A DNA stretch of 64,000 nt from Hedera helix (taxonomy: Eukaryota > Streptophyta > Magnoliopsida > Apiales > Araliaceae). Under the pieces are notes generated by a model. The model was given only the letters and a program-made list of their open reading frames with translations. It had not been told where the DNA came from and did not search any database. Made by a program: the position numbers and the translations under genes. The stretch is from positions 30,322,773 through 30,386,772 of the forward strand of contig OX359278.1 of NCBI GenBank assembly GCA_947179155.2, given 5' to 3'. Below are positions 12,170 through 22,659 of the stretch, in pieces; position 1 is the first letter of the stretch; each line of letters opens with the position of its first letter.

Positions 12170-13010
12170 TGTAATATCCCAGATATTTACAAGAATTGTA
12201 AATAAGACTTGAAATAATCAATTAAAGGTTATAGTTTAAAACCTAAAGTGGGAAAAGTGAGATGTGTAGAAAATGGATGAACATTTTTTTTAACGTAATT
12301 TATTTGTTAGAAATTAAATGTGGGAATATTGTAATGATGCATGTAGAGAATTTATTAAGGAAATAAATTCAATTGAGAAGTGAATGTGGTTATATTGATA
12401 TACATATATACCTAAAGTGTGCTTATTAGCCAAATAAGATGAGGAGTAAATTAATACTCAATAAAACTAATAAATTAATTAGTTTAAGTATGGATTAAAA
12501 AGGAAAGTCAGGTAATATAATTAATTGAGTTAATTATATGAGTCATAAATTAAAGTTATGAGTAACAAGTAGGGAAGTGAAATATTGCCTAGAATGACAA
12601 TATTAAGAGGTAATTAATTAAGTAATTAACTTAATTATTAAGTTATTATATAGAGTTCATTGATGAATTTAAAACAAACCCAATATGTTAGTTATTTTAA
12701 GTCTTGTTAGCAATTATAAAGAGGTCCAAATAAATTTAAGGATTTAGCCTCATAAAGAGTCCAAGTAATTTAATTATTACTAGTGGACTAGCCCAAAATG
12801 ATTATAGATGTTAGCCCAATATGGGAATGCTTGCATGAAGATGGATAATTAAATAAGAAAGCCCAATGCAAAATATGCTATAAAGCTCTTGATACATGTC
12901 AATCCAAGTGTCCATCAAGCTAGTCATTCCTTGCTATAATAAGCATGAAATAAACTCCTAATTGACTAGCATTAGTTGATTAGGAAATGTTAAGTATGTC
13001 TAAAGAAGTG

Positions 13011-13020
13011 CTATAAATAG
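13011..13020 (+). promoter_or_regulatory. TATA box of the element D LTR
   Basis: ctataaatag lies about 840 bp into the LTR. About 50 bp downstream begins a purine-rich stretch (gagagaaaatagaaagc) typical of the transcript start of plant gypsy elements. Confidence 0.55.
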
Positions 13021-13178
13021 AATACCTCATCTACGTGTTGTGTTGGTTAGACAATTTCTAGAGCAACTAGAGAGAAAATAGAAAGCATTCTAGAGAAAAG
13101 CAAGCAAACTTTGGGAGATTGATGATTCCACCAAGAAAAAGTGCTAGAGAATAGTCAAGGAGGAGTCTTTAGCAATAT

Positions 13179-13183
13179 CATAT
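13179..13183. repeat. Target site duplication of E, left copy (CATAT)
   Basis: CATAT lies directly before the TGATAG start of E and again at 19220-19224 directly after its CACCA end. The perfect 5-bp duplication fixes both ends of E. Confidence 0.9.
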
Positions 13184-13529
13184 TGATAGAGTTAAATTAT
13201 ACCTTATTTTTATTCCCTAATACTTAGTTTTTATATTTATTGTGTGCTTAAATGTTTAATTATTTAGTTTATTTTGGTTTTAATATGTTTTATAGGATTT
13301 ATGTTAATTTAGGTAATTTTATAGTATTTTTATATTTCTTTTTATTTGTGTGTTTTTATTTATTTTTAGTGTTTTAGGTGTTTTATTTATTATTATGTGC
13401 TTTTAGGATTTTTAGTATTTTTATATTATTTTTATTTATTTTTAATTAATTTATATTTATTTTGTAGGAAAATAAAAGTTTGAGGGCATATTTGTAAAAT
13501 CTACAAAAACCGGTGGCAGAACCTTAAAT

Positions 13530-13760
13530 TCCAGCAAATGGCATGTCGTGCCATGTGCGTATAACAGTCAACCAGCCGCATGAAGAGTAACGACACCGTT
13601 TCCGGTTCGACAGTAATAAGGCGACCGCGCAATGCGCGGGAGGCTATGGGTTAAGGACAAGGGGCTACACGACGTCGTATGGAATAAAGAATGACGCGCA
13701 CATTGCACGAGGCTGGGCTGCCGACTGTCACTGTAGCGAGTGAGGTGTTTGTTTGCGCGA
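13530..13760 (+). promoter_or_regulatory. GC palindrome block in the element E LTR
   Basis: Contains catgtcgtgccatgtgcg, aacgacaccgtttccgg, gcgcaatgcgcgggagg, ACACGACGTCGTATGG (core palindrome ACGACGTCGT) and gcgcacattgcacgagg. The second LTR has the same set at about 17940-18125. It lies 170-400 bp upstream of the TATA box, so in U3. The elements resemble those in the LTR of the unrelated chromovirus B at 11500-11680. Confidence 0.5.
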
Positions 13761-13930
13761 AAATTGACCAAAACAAGATTATTCGCGAATTTTTTCTACT
13801 TTTTGATTCCAAATTAGATTTTAATTCCAATTAGGGTTAGGATAATAATTATTTTCTTTTTATTTGTATTTTAAATCCTATTAGGGTTTGGAAATAATAA
13901 ATCCAACTAGGGTTAGGAGGATTTTGGAGC

Positions 13931-13940
13931 CTATAAATAG
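13931..13940 (+). promoter_or_regulatory. TATA box of the element E 5' LTR
   Basis: ctataaatagagggc, preceded by ggagc. The same box is at 18331-18339 in the 3' LTR. A good match to plant TATA consensus in the expected U3 position. Confidence 0.65.
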
Positions 13941-14823
13941 AGGGCTTGACACACAATGTAAGATACAACTTTTCTAATAAGAAAAATTCTCTCTTCTATT
14001 CTTTGATGCTCTTTACAATTATGAGTAGCTAAATTATTTTTCTTAGTTTAAGTGATTGAAGCCATCAAGATTTATACACTGTGAGATCTAATTTATTTTA
14101 ATTGTTCAATTTATATTTTGAGTATTGAATATTTTTCTGTGTTTAATTTTATGATTAATTCGTTTAATTACTAGGATGCATACTAGTTTACTATTCGTTG
14201 AAATCTATTGCTAAATTAAATATTAAATCCGTAATTGTTTGGTCACTTTAATTTGCGAAGCAACTAAGATTAATAATTATTTTGCTTATCAAAATATTGT
14301 TATATCTTAGGAAAAATATTCATCTAAATTAAATGCATACGCTTGGATTGTGTTTTTTAGTTCAACGATCTCTCTATTTCTTTATGCTGCTACTAGGTTA
14401 AATATTTAGCGTTTGTCTGAGATTATTTAGTAGTAAGGGTTATTTAGATCGCTTGTTTCTGCTTAACTAAAATTAAGGAGAGATAGGAAAATTATTCGAA
14501 TGAGAGTAATTATTCCACGTTGAATATTTAAAATATGAATTGATTTATTCTTGCATCAGTGATCAGTTGTAAATTTTTGATGGTGGAAATTGACTTAAAC
14601 CAAGGCTTTTTCTTCTCATTTATTTCATTAAATTACTTGCATAATTATTTTAGTTAATTTTATTTAAATTATTTCTTTGATTCAAAAACCCTCCAATTTT
14701 TGTTTGCAAAAACATAAAATTAAATAATCATTCTCTGTGGGATCGACTCTTTCTTACACTACTACATATTTATTTTTACAAAGTAAGATTTTATTTTTGG
14801 GTGCTTGCGACATCATACCAAAT

Positions 14824-14843
14824 TTTAGCACCGTTGCCGGGGA
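14824..14843 (+). other. Primer binding site of element E
   Basis: tttagcaccgttgccgggga follows the LTR end after 3 bases. It resembles the TTTGGCGCCGTTGCCGGGGA site of Athila-like elements, with GG to AG and G to A changes. It would pair with the 3' end of a tRNA to prime minus-strand synthesis. Confidence 0.8.
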
Positions 14844-14954
14844 ATGATTTTAATTTAATTTTGTGCTTTTGTAAATATTTATTTAATTTAGTAATTTTTC
14901 TTATATTTCATTATTTTATTTTTTTCATCATTTAATTTAGTGGTGCAGGTTAAG

Positions 14955-15642
14955 GATGGAAGTCATGCATGATTATGTCAATGAAGTAACTATTTATTCT
15001 CTTGAGCAACAAATTGATACCCTAACTTCTCTTGTTTATCAAATGGTTGCAGATAATGCACAACTAGTGGAAGCTTGTAGGATTTGTGTGGTGGTAGGAC
15101 ATCCGACTAATATGTGCCCCATTCTTTAAGAGGAGTCCTATGAGCAAGTCAATATAGCAAGTGGTTTCCCAGGTCAACGCCAATGGAGATATGATCCCTA
15201 TTTAAACGCGTATAATTTAGGATGGAAGGATCATCCTAATTTTGGCTATGAGAATCCACAAATGAATCCGCCCACAAATCAGAATTTTTCAAGTTATCAA
15301 CAATACATGCATTCATATCCCCAACAACAATCACAACACTTACCGCTAACCACTTTACAATCACAACAGGACCAATCATTTTATTCTGATATGTCTTTAG
15401 AAGATATTCTTAAATTAATTGAAGCTAACACTTTACAATTTCAACAGGATAATTTGCAATTTCAACAAGACATTAAGGCAAGTATTCCGGAAAATAATGC
15501 AATTATTCAGCGTTTGGGTACTCAAATGGGACAAATGACAGCCGCAATCGATCAATTGGACGAGCAAAGTTCTGAGCAAGTACCTTCTCAAACGGTGGAT
15601 AGTCCATCGGAGAATACAAGTGCACAAGTGTACAAGTGTTAA
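14955..15642 (+). pseudogene. Element E gag C-terminal part with zinc knuckle
   Basis: The frame from the ATG at 14955 reads LEQQIDTLTSLVYQM, then CRICVVVGHPTNMCP (C-x2-C-x4-H-x4-C), then a TAA at about 15127, then GFPGQRQWRYDPYLNAYN and GWKDHPNFGYENPQMNPP. A Gln-rich segment and FQQDIKASIPENNAIIQRLGTQ follow, ending at 15642. The CCHC knuckle and the GW.DHPNF..NPQ pattern are typical of Athila-like Gag after the capsid domain; the capsid part itself is missing. A fresh ATG at 15262 gives 126 codons. The stop at 15127 and the missing N-terminus make it non-functional as Gag. Confidence 0.7.
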
Positions 15643-16154
15643 AAAGTGGTAATGATGTAGAAGATCCAAAAAAGGCAGTCCCTCCATCACCGAAACAAGA
15701 GAAAGCAAACAACATCAATGAAGCGGACAATATTAATGTAGACGATGATGTTATTTTTGATGATGACATGCCTACGGTGGCGGAAGTTGTTGAGAAAATA
15801 AATAAGGAAAAGTTAGATATGACAATTACCAACAATTCGGAGTTAGAGGAAGAAAAAACAATTGAGCTGAAACAAGATTTGAAGGAGGATGAAGCTCCAT
15901 TAAATTCTTTGCCAATGAATTTTGATAATAATGTAATTAATTCCATTCCATTGCCTGTTACTCACAACAAATTTTCATCATTTGTTTTGCAGGATCTCAT
16001 TCCGAATATAAAGACTCTCTCCAATCATGTTAAATATTTATTCGTTGAAGAGGGAGTAAAACGTTCATATCACGTGCAAATGAGATTGAATCTACTAATG
16101 AAAAATAACGTGATAGATGGGGTACTCAAAATTCATGAAGTTGGAGTGACGTAG
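15636..16154 (+). CDS. Acidic ORF of element E with protease-RT linker remnant
   Basis: 172 codons, overlapping the previous ORF by a few bases in another frame. The first two thirds are acidic and low complexity (ADNINVDDDVIFDDDMPTVA; ELKQDLKEDEAP). Residues around 120-145 read DLIPNIKTLSNHVKYLFVEEG, resembling the linker before RT in Athila-like Pol (usually PLPSHLKYAFLGE). Protease and everything after the linker are deleted. It is probably a fusion remnant; whether it is translated is unknown. Confidence 0.45.
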   Translation: MLKSGNDVEDPKKAVPPSPKQEKANNINEADNINVDDDVIFDDDMPTVAEVVEKINKEKLDMTITNNSELEEEKTIELKQDLKEDEAPLNSLPMNFDNNVINSIPLPVTHNKFSSFVLQDLIPNIKTLSNHVKYLFVEEGVKRSYHVQMRLNLLMKNNVIDGVLKIHEVGVT

Positions 16155-16175
16155 TACATTGGCCTGCTGTCGAGC

Positions 16176-16250
16176 CAATGACAATAAATAAATGCGCTGC
16201 TTGGGAGGCAATCAATGACAATAAATAAATGCGCTACTTGGGAGGCAACC
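16176..16250 (+). repeat. 37-bp tandem duplication at the end of the element E coding part
   Basis: Two copies, at 16176-16212 and 16213-16249, of caatgacaataaataaatg followed by cgct(g/a)cttgggaggcaa. The cttgggaggcaacc box is the conserved post-pol motif also seen in A and G. Confidence 0.8.
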
Positions 16251-17572
16251 AAAAAAATCAGATTTGCATTTCTTTTCCCTTTTTTCTTTTAATAGTTATT
16301 TTTGTCTTTTTCTTTACATTTTACTTTACATTGGGGACAATGTAAATTTTAAGTGTGGGGGATGAGATTTAGGATTTTTGTTATTTTTGTTATTTTTAGG
16401 TCATATTTTGAAAATTTTAGGGAATTTTAAAAATTTTGAATTGTGTGGGTATATTCACTGCAAACCCTCACGAGACACAACTCGTCCACTTGGGGTAACC
16501 TTGGGGTTTAAAGGCTTGTTACACATGCTAAGTGTAACCGTATTTTCTACGAAAATGGGGTAATTTTTTATTTAGTTTTTAGGATGTGTTACTTGAGCAA
16601 TGAGTTAATTGAATTTTAAATTTTTAGCCAATGATAAAATTTTGATTTTTATTTAATAACTCTTGAAAAAATAATAATTTTTTGTTTAGTTCGAATTTTT
16701 GACTTATTGTTGATTATTACTTTGTTTGAGATCTTTTAACTTTTTATGCACTTATATCCATTTGTTTGAGCTAGTTTAATTAAGAGAAAGTTAAAATCGT
16801 TAAATGCTTATAGAAGATATTTTTGAACTCTATACCTTATTTGATCATTAGTTAAAGCGAAATATAAGGCAAAATATAATTTGGAGGAGATGATTTAGGT
16901 AATTTTTCTAAGATTATTATTGAAGAAGAAAAAAAAATCTTGTGGTGGGTTGAGATGAAGCGTAAAACGCACTCACTCATAAACACATGAAAAAGCGAGA
17001 TGGAGCATAAAACACAGTCGCTGGTGAGATGGAGCATAAAATGCACTCACTAAAGAAAGAAAATAAAATAAAATAAAATAAAATGGAATGAAGCATAAAA
17101 TGCACCCATCAAAAGAAAGAGAAAAAAAAATGAAATGAAAAAAAAATATTTGGAAAAGTGATATTAATAATCCTAGTATACCTAATTGTTTAAAACATTT
17201 TGATCTTCTGGTTTATATTTGTCTGTATTAGCTGAAAGTGATGAAAAGAATAAGTATATTGAGTTTTGTTGTATGCCTTTTATAAGGTAATTAATAACCT
17301 AGATTTATCTGAGTTTTAATTAGTTTGATACATTTGGATTCACACACACACAAAAGGTCTTGAGTAGAGTAAGATTAATAAATATGTTAAAATTCTAGAT
17401 TTTGCATGATTTTAAAATTTTCTTTGAGTTATCATTTAAAAAAATCATTGAGGCTAATGTTGAATTCATATTAATCTGTTGCTCAAGTAAGTTGATTGGT
17501 TATTAGTTTTAATTTTATAGTTTTTGTTCTTGTTTTGCCCGAGCACGAGCAAAAGCTAAGTGTGGGGGTATT
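16251..17572 (+). other. Element E 3' non-coding region: conserved block, stem-loop, repeated motif, PPT
   Basis: In order: GGGGACAATG with aagtgtgggggatgag (16331-16366), an internal purine tract; a block at about 16430-16560 that closely matches the reverse complement of 57285-57400 in G; within it a perfect 7-bp stem GTTACAC/GTGTAAC around the loop ATGCTAA (16518-16538); four copies of a gagatggagc..taaaa..gcactcac motif at 16951-17110; and the terminal PPT aagtgtgggggtattt (about 17557-17572). No protein gene is supported here. Confidence 0.65.
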
Positions 17573-19219
17573 TGATAGAGTTAAATTATACGATATTTTT
17601 ATTCCCTAATACTTAGTTTTTATATTTATTATGTGCTTAAATGTTTAATTATTTAGTTTATTTTGGTTTTAATAGGTTTTATAGGATTTTAGTTAATTTA
17701 TGTTAATTTAGGTAATTTTATAGTAATTTTATATTTATTTTTATTTATATGTTTTTATTTATTTTTAGTGTTTTAGTTGTTTTATTTATTATTATGTGCT
17801 TTTAGGATTTTTAGTATTTTTATATTATTTTTATTTACTTTTAATTAATTTATATTTATTTTGTAGGAAAATAAAAGTTTGAGGGCATATTTGTAAAATC
17901 TACAAAAACCGGTGGCAGAACCATAAATTCCAGCAAATGGCATGTCGCGCCATGCGCGCATAACAGTCAACCAGCCGCATGAAGAGGAACGACACCGTTT
18001 CCGGTTCGACAGTAATAAGGCGTTCGCGCAATGGGTTCAGAACAAAGAGCTACACGACGTCGTATGGAATAAAGAGTGACGCGCACATTGCGCGAGGCTG
18101 GGCTGCTGATTGTCACTGTAGCGAGTGAGGTGTTTCTTTGCGCGAAAATTGGCCAAAACGAGATTATTCGTGAAGTTTTGCTACTTTTTGATTACAAATT
18201 GGATTTTAATTCCAATTAGGGTTGGGATAATAATTACTTTATTTTTCTTTTACTTTTATTTGTATTTGAAATCCTATTAGGGTTTGGAAATAATAATAAA
18301 TCCAACTAGAGTTAGGAGGATTTTGGAGCCTATAAATAGAGGGCTTGACACACAATGTAAGATACAACTTTTCTAATATGAAAAATTCTATCTTCTATTC
18401 TTTGATGCTCTTTACAATTATGAGTAGCTAAATTATTTTTCTTGGTTTAAGTGATTGAAGCCATCAACATTTATACACTGTGAGATCTAATTTATTTTAA
18501 TTATTCAATTTATATTTTTGAGTATTGAATATTTTTCTGTGTTTAATTTTATGATTAATTTGTTTAATTGCTAGGATGCATACTAGTTTATTATTCGTTG
18601 AAATCTATTGCTAAATTAAATGTCAAATCCGTAATTGTTTGGTCACTTTCATTTGTGAAACAACTAAGGTTAATAATTATTTTGCTTATCAAAATATTGT
18701 TATATCTTAGAAAAAACATTCATCCAAATTAAATGCAGACGCTTGGATTGTGTTGTTTAGTTCAACGATCTCTCTATTTCTTTATGCTGCTACTAGGTTA
18801 AATCTTTAGCGCTTGTCTGAGATTATGTAGTAGTAAGGGTTATTTAGATCACTTGTTTCTGCTTAACTAAAATTAAGGAGAGATAGGAAAATTATTCGAA
18901 TGGGAGTAATTATTCCACGTTGAATATTTAAAATATGAATTGATTTATTCTTGCATCAGTGATCAGTTGTAAATTCTTGATGGTAGAAATTGACTTAAAC
19001 CAAGGCTTTTTCTTCTCATTTATTTCATTAAGTTACTTGCATAATTATTTTAGTTAGTTTTATTTAAATTATTTCTTTGATTCAAAAACCCTCCAATTTT
19101 TGTTTGCAAAAACATAAAATTAAATAATCATTCTCTGTGGGATCGACTCTTGCTTACACTACTACATATTTATTTTTCCAAAATAAGATTTTTTTTTGGG
19201 TGCTTGCAACATCACACCA
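17573..19219 (+). repeat. Element E 3' LTR
   Basis: Starts TGATAGAGTTAAATTATACG after the PPT and ends ACATCACACCA, followed by the CATAT duplication. It matches the 5' LTR along its full length; it has lost a short segment of the GC block (the gcgggaggctatg piece) relative to 13637-13655. Confidence 0.9.
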
Positions 19220-19224
19220 CATAT

Positions 19225-20084
19225 CAAGTAGAAGAAGAACATCCATGTCCAATTCATTTTTATAGTTTAGATATGATTTGAATGGTTAAAATGTATTTTT
19301 AACCAATCAAAAATTATTTTGATGCTCTAGAAGTCTAAATCTATGATATATAGGTAGATTCATGGTTTAATATGTTTAATACAAGTATTGGTAGGTGTGG
19401 TAAGCAAATAAATTGAAGAAAATTTCACATTGTGTTACCGGTAAAGCCCTAAGTGGTTCGATCTTAAAATTTCTTATCAAAACGTTTTCAAAAATATAAT
19501 CGAACCATGAAATATTGTAAAACATGAAGTTAGAAAGACAACAACACTAAGTTGGTGTTATTTGGATGTGTAGACTTTATTTTATTTAAGTATGAACCAT
19601 TAAAACCAAGGATTTGTGAAGTTAGTTTTCACTTTATCCTTGTGAGCAGTTTTTAGTCCAGTTTCGTTCGTAATTTGGATTTGTGATATAAAGAGAAATC
19701 ATAGAAGGGGAAATTCATATGAGAATGGACTCAAGAATCACCCAAAAATGTTTTAAAATGAAGATGTTATGACTGTCGGAGCGTCAGAGGCTCGAGAAGG
19801 AAAAAAATTGACTTTCGGACTGACTGGCCGAGCGCACGTGCACTCGGTGTGGGCGCAGCTGCGCCCAAACAATCTGCAAAACAGATTATGGGCATTTCGG
19901 GTCGGGTCGGGTCGGTTCGGGTCGGGTTTTTAATGAAATTTTAAGTTAAAATAAGTGTAAAATGAATGTGTTTGGATACTAAACCTATATATGTAGAATT
20001 TATTAGTGAATTAATGATAGCTAAATGTTTAAAATAAAGAGTAAAGTTAACACAATTAAAAAGTTAACTATTGGTATTGTTTGA
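19225..20084 (+). other. Element D LTR, part after E, with GC island
   Basis: Continues the D LTR. The only notable part is a GC island at 19828-19866 (gccgagcgcacgtgcactcgg, then the perfect palindrome GGGCGCAGCTGCGCCC at 19851-19866), followed by a gggtcgggtcgg run (about 19899-19926). No gene. Confidence 0.5.
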
Positions 20085-20390
20085 AGATTATTAAAATATT
20101 ATTAAATGATCAATAATATTACTATATGATTAAAAAGTTATTAAATAATTAATAACATTAGTACATGATAAAAATGTTATTAAATAATTAATAACATTAA
20201 TAAGTGATTATTAAATGGTTAATAATATTAATGAGTGATTAAAATATTATTAAATGGTTAATAATATTAATATGTGATTAAAATATTATTAAATGGTTAA
20301 TAATATTAATAAGTGATTAAAATATTATTAAATAGTTAATAATATTAATACGTGAGTAAAATATTATTAAATAATTAATAATATTTGAAC
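20085..20390 (+). repeat. AT-rich minisatellite, about 8 units of roughly 40 bp
   Basis: The repeated unit is close to gtgattaaaatattattaaa followed by tggttaataatattaata. Each unit holds an inverted repeat (attattaa .. ttaataat), so every unit could fold into a hairpin. It lies inside the LTR of D. The first copies are more diverged than the later ones. Confidence 0.7.
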
Positions 20391-21534
20391 GTAGTTGTAT
20401 ATTATCAAAGGTAGATAATTTTTTGAAGTATTTAGTATGTTATTAAATGTCTGAATCATTAAGTTATGTAAGAGAAGAAAGTTTAATCGAATTAAACCAA
20501 AGTAGATAGTCCATTTGTGACTAAATTTTAGACAACTTATTAAAAGTAAGTCGTACGAAGAATGTGTAGTGAATGCGTAAGTTAGTTAAGTGTACCGGAC
20601 ATGTCCAACTAGGTTTGGGCTATAATTTTTATCTGAAACGTAAAGTTTCATTTGTCGGACAACTAAAGAGTTAATAATTTGAAGTTAAGGTCTTAAGTTA
20701 AGACTAGTTAATAGTCATTGTAACTAATGATTATGTCAATTATATATATAAATTGTAGGTTGAACGAAAGACGCAAAATAAGCGTAATGGTATAAGCGAA
20801 CCAGACAAGTTTTTCAAAACTTGCTCCTATGTGCATTAATATGCTATAATGTTATAATGTGATTTAAATTGATAATATAAAGTTATATTGATGATGTTTG
20901 TAGTAGATGAACAACATGTGGTATGGCTACATGAAAACTATGTACAAGATTGAAGCATGACTTGTTAAGTGCTAGTTGATTATTGTATGTAATGCATAAT
21001 AGGTATGAAGTATGTTTAATACGGAAAGCATGATGTAAGAATAAGATGCAAATCATGTATATGATGTGAAGCATGTAACATGTTATGTGTAACTATTAAA
21101 CTTGTTGAGCCGTCACGCTCACTCTTGCTTAAAACAAACATTTTCAGATAGTGCAAGTTATTCGAAGTTTTCAATAAAGATCAAGGAACATGAAAGCATA
21201 TCACTTTCACTGAAGATCTAAATGTCTGTTGTAGATATCAGTCCGAATTGGACAGGTAAATAATTGTGTAATATAAGACTTAGTTGATATGTAATATGAG
21301 TGTTAAATACTCAAAATGATTGTAATAGAATGTTGTATCATGTATAATATTGAGACATACTAGGAATGTATAAAGATTGCAATTCTGGAATAGAAAGAGT
21401 TGTTGTAAAATTGTAAATAAATGATTATTTAACAATTATAATATTGTTATAAGTCATGAAAATAAGGAAAATGTAGTACTCGTGTTGAACCGGATCCAAG
21501 GTTCAAGGAACTCAAATTTGGGGTCGTCACAAGT

Positions 21535-21546
21535 TGGTATCAAAGC
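21535..21546 (+). other. Primer binding site of element D
   Basis: TGGTATCAAAGC lies 3 bases after the LTR end. It is one base off the TGGTATCAGAGC that pairs with initiator tRNA-Met, the usual primer of chromoviruses. Confidence 0.75.
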
Positions 21547-22650
21547 TGATAGGTTAAAAACCTTAGGTAAGAGTACCTTAGGCTTTAACCGTAGTAGAAG
21601 ATATGTAAAATGATAAAGGAATAAACTCAGGTAGAGTTTAAGTAATAAAAGATGAATTTAAAAAATTAATATATAGAAGTTTATCCAAAGGTGGATTTGA
21701 GAAGATATAAGAGAAATGAAAAGGGTCATGTTGTACCTAATTTGAAGAAGTGATAGAAGATATATTATAATAAGATTTTGAGTAGCAGAAAGAAAATGCT
21801 AACAAGGTCATGAAATGATCTAGAGAGATAAACTTGTAATGAGTCACATGTGCTAAAATATGAATGGAGAGAATTCGTATTCAGTTAAGAAAATTAGAGG
21901 TTTGTGGGTTTTTAATTGAGGACTCATATTAATACTGAGTTGTACGATTCCTTGTATGGGCGGGGAATTTGTGCTCGATTTTAGAGCCACTTAGCTCCCT
22001 ATATTAATATAGTGGTTGAATTGAACAGTTCTTCATATGGGTAGGGGACTTATTCTTAGTTTAACGACCGCTTAACTTCTTATATTGATTAGTGGCCGAG
22101 TTTACCAATTTCTTGTATGGGCAGGAGATTGAGTTTGGTTTGACAACCACTTAGCTTCCTATAGTGATAATCGATTTAAACCTGGTGTCACGTTATTCGA
22201 TGTATATATGATGAAAATGTGATTATTTTCTCATAAGTATATTGAATAGGTAGAGGATGTTAAGGTAGGTGCGTGTTCTTAAAACTCATACTTATGGTAA
22301 GTTCATGACTCATAATCGTATGGTGGAATCCCTCAGCGAATGGACGATTTTGGTCTGACTAAGATAAGTTCCTCAATTCATATGATTGTGGCAAGTTCCT
22401 GAACTCCTAATGTGTGGTAAGTTTGATGAACAGTAAGTATGGGTAGAGTTAAGTATCATGATTAAAGCTATACTAGATATAGTTATTAAGCTGGAAATGA
22501 ATGCAGAGGAAAAATTTGAGATGTTTGAGGTTTAGGATATTCCAAATCTTCTAGCTATGTTAGACTTTGAAATTCTTAAAATCGTGCCAAAATTCGCACT
22601 TTGTGCTTTTGAAAATGTCAAAATATGTTTTAGTAATCATTAATGCATTT
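21547..22650 (+). other. Leader of element D with a triplicated segment; junction with B
   Basis: No gene. Three imperfect copies of an 80-90 bp unit lie at about 21945-22180. Each starts ttgtatgggc(g/a)gg or ttcatatgggtagggga and continues through (a/g)ccact/gctta(a/g)ct(t/c)c(c/t)tat. After about 22500 the sequence changes character, and from about 22700 the minus strand encodes the chromodomain of B. The exact breakpoint cannot be seen. Confidence 0.5.
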
Positions 22651-22659
22651 AGTGCACAG

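Larger units (their letters stand above)
13184..14820 (+). repeat. Element E 5' LTR
   Basis: Begins TGATAGAGTTAAATTATACC and ends CATCATACCA, matching 17573-19219 throughout with scattered substitutions and small indels. A GC-rich island (about 13530-13760) precedes a TATA box. Confidence 0.9.
13184..19219 (+). mobile_element. Element E: short non-autonomous Athila-like retrotransposon
   Basis: Complete element with LTRs 13184-14820 and 17573-19219, PBS, PPT and a CATAT target duplication. The internal region is only 2.75 kb and keeps the C-terminal part of gag and a remnant of the protease-RT linker; protease, RT, RNase H and integrase are absent. The PBS with gcaccgttgccgggga and the 3' boxes place it with Athila-like elements. 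The LTRs look more than 95 percent identical by eye, so it inserted relatively recently, presumably using enzymes from another element. Confidence 0.85.
12170..21531 (+). repeat. Element D 5' LTR, split by E
   Basis: The LTR itself is 12170-13183 plus 19225-21531 (about 3.3 kb). A TATA box, ctataaatag, is at 13011-13020, followed by a purine-rich leader (agagagaaaatagaaag) typical of gypsy R/U5. The second part holds a GC island at 19828-19866 and an AT-rich minisatellite at about 20085-20390. No gene is supported inside. Confidence 0.7.
12170..22600 (+). mobile_element. Element D: 5' part of a chromovirus related to B, truncated
   Basis: The LTR starts TGTAATATCCCAG (12170) and ends GGGGTCGTCACA (21531), followed by a PBS and about 1 kb of leader. 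The right boundary is approximate, because minus-strand coding sequence of B resumes around 22650-22700. The LTR ends resemble those of B (TATAATATCCAGG start, GGGGGAGTCACA end on the minus strand), so B and D are sister families in opposite orientation. No gag or pol of D remains. The missing outer part of B's LTR suggests a deletion that took the 3' part of D together with the neighbouring part of B. Confidence 0.65.

Noticed and set aside
15503..15946. 147-codon minus-strand frame in element E
   Set aside because: Antisense shadow of the two E ORFs; Ser-rich only because the sense strand is acidic and repetitive.
20085..20390. Regularly spaced repeats resembling a CRISPR array
   Set aside because: Units are contiguous AT-rich minisatellite copies without unique spacers, inside a plant LTR.
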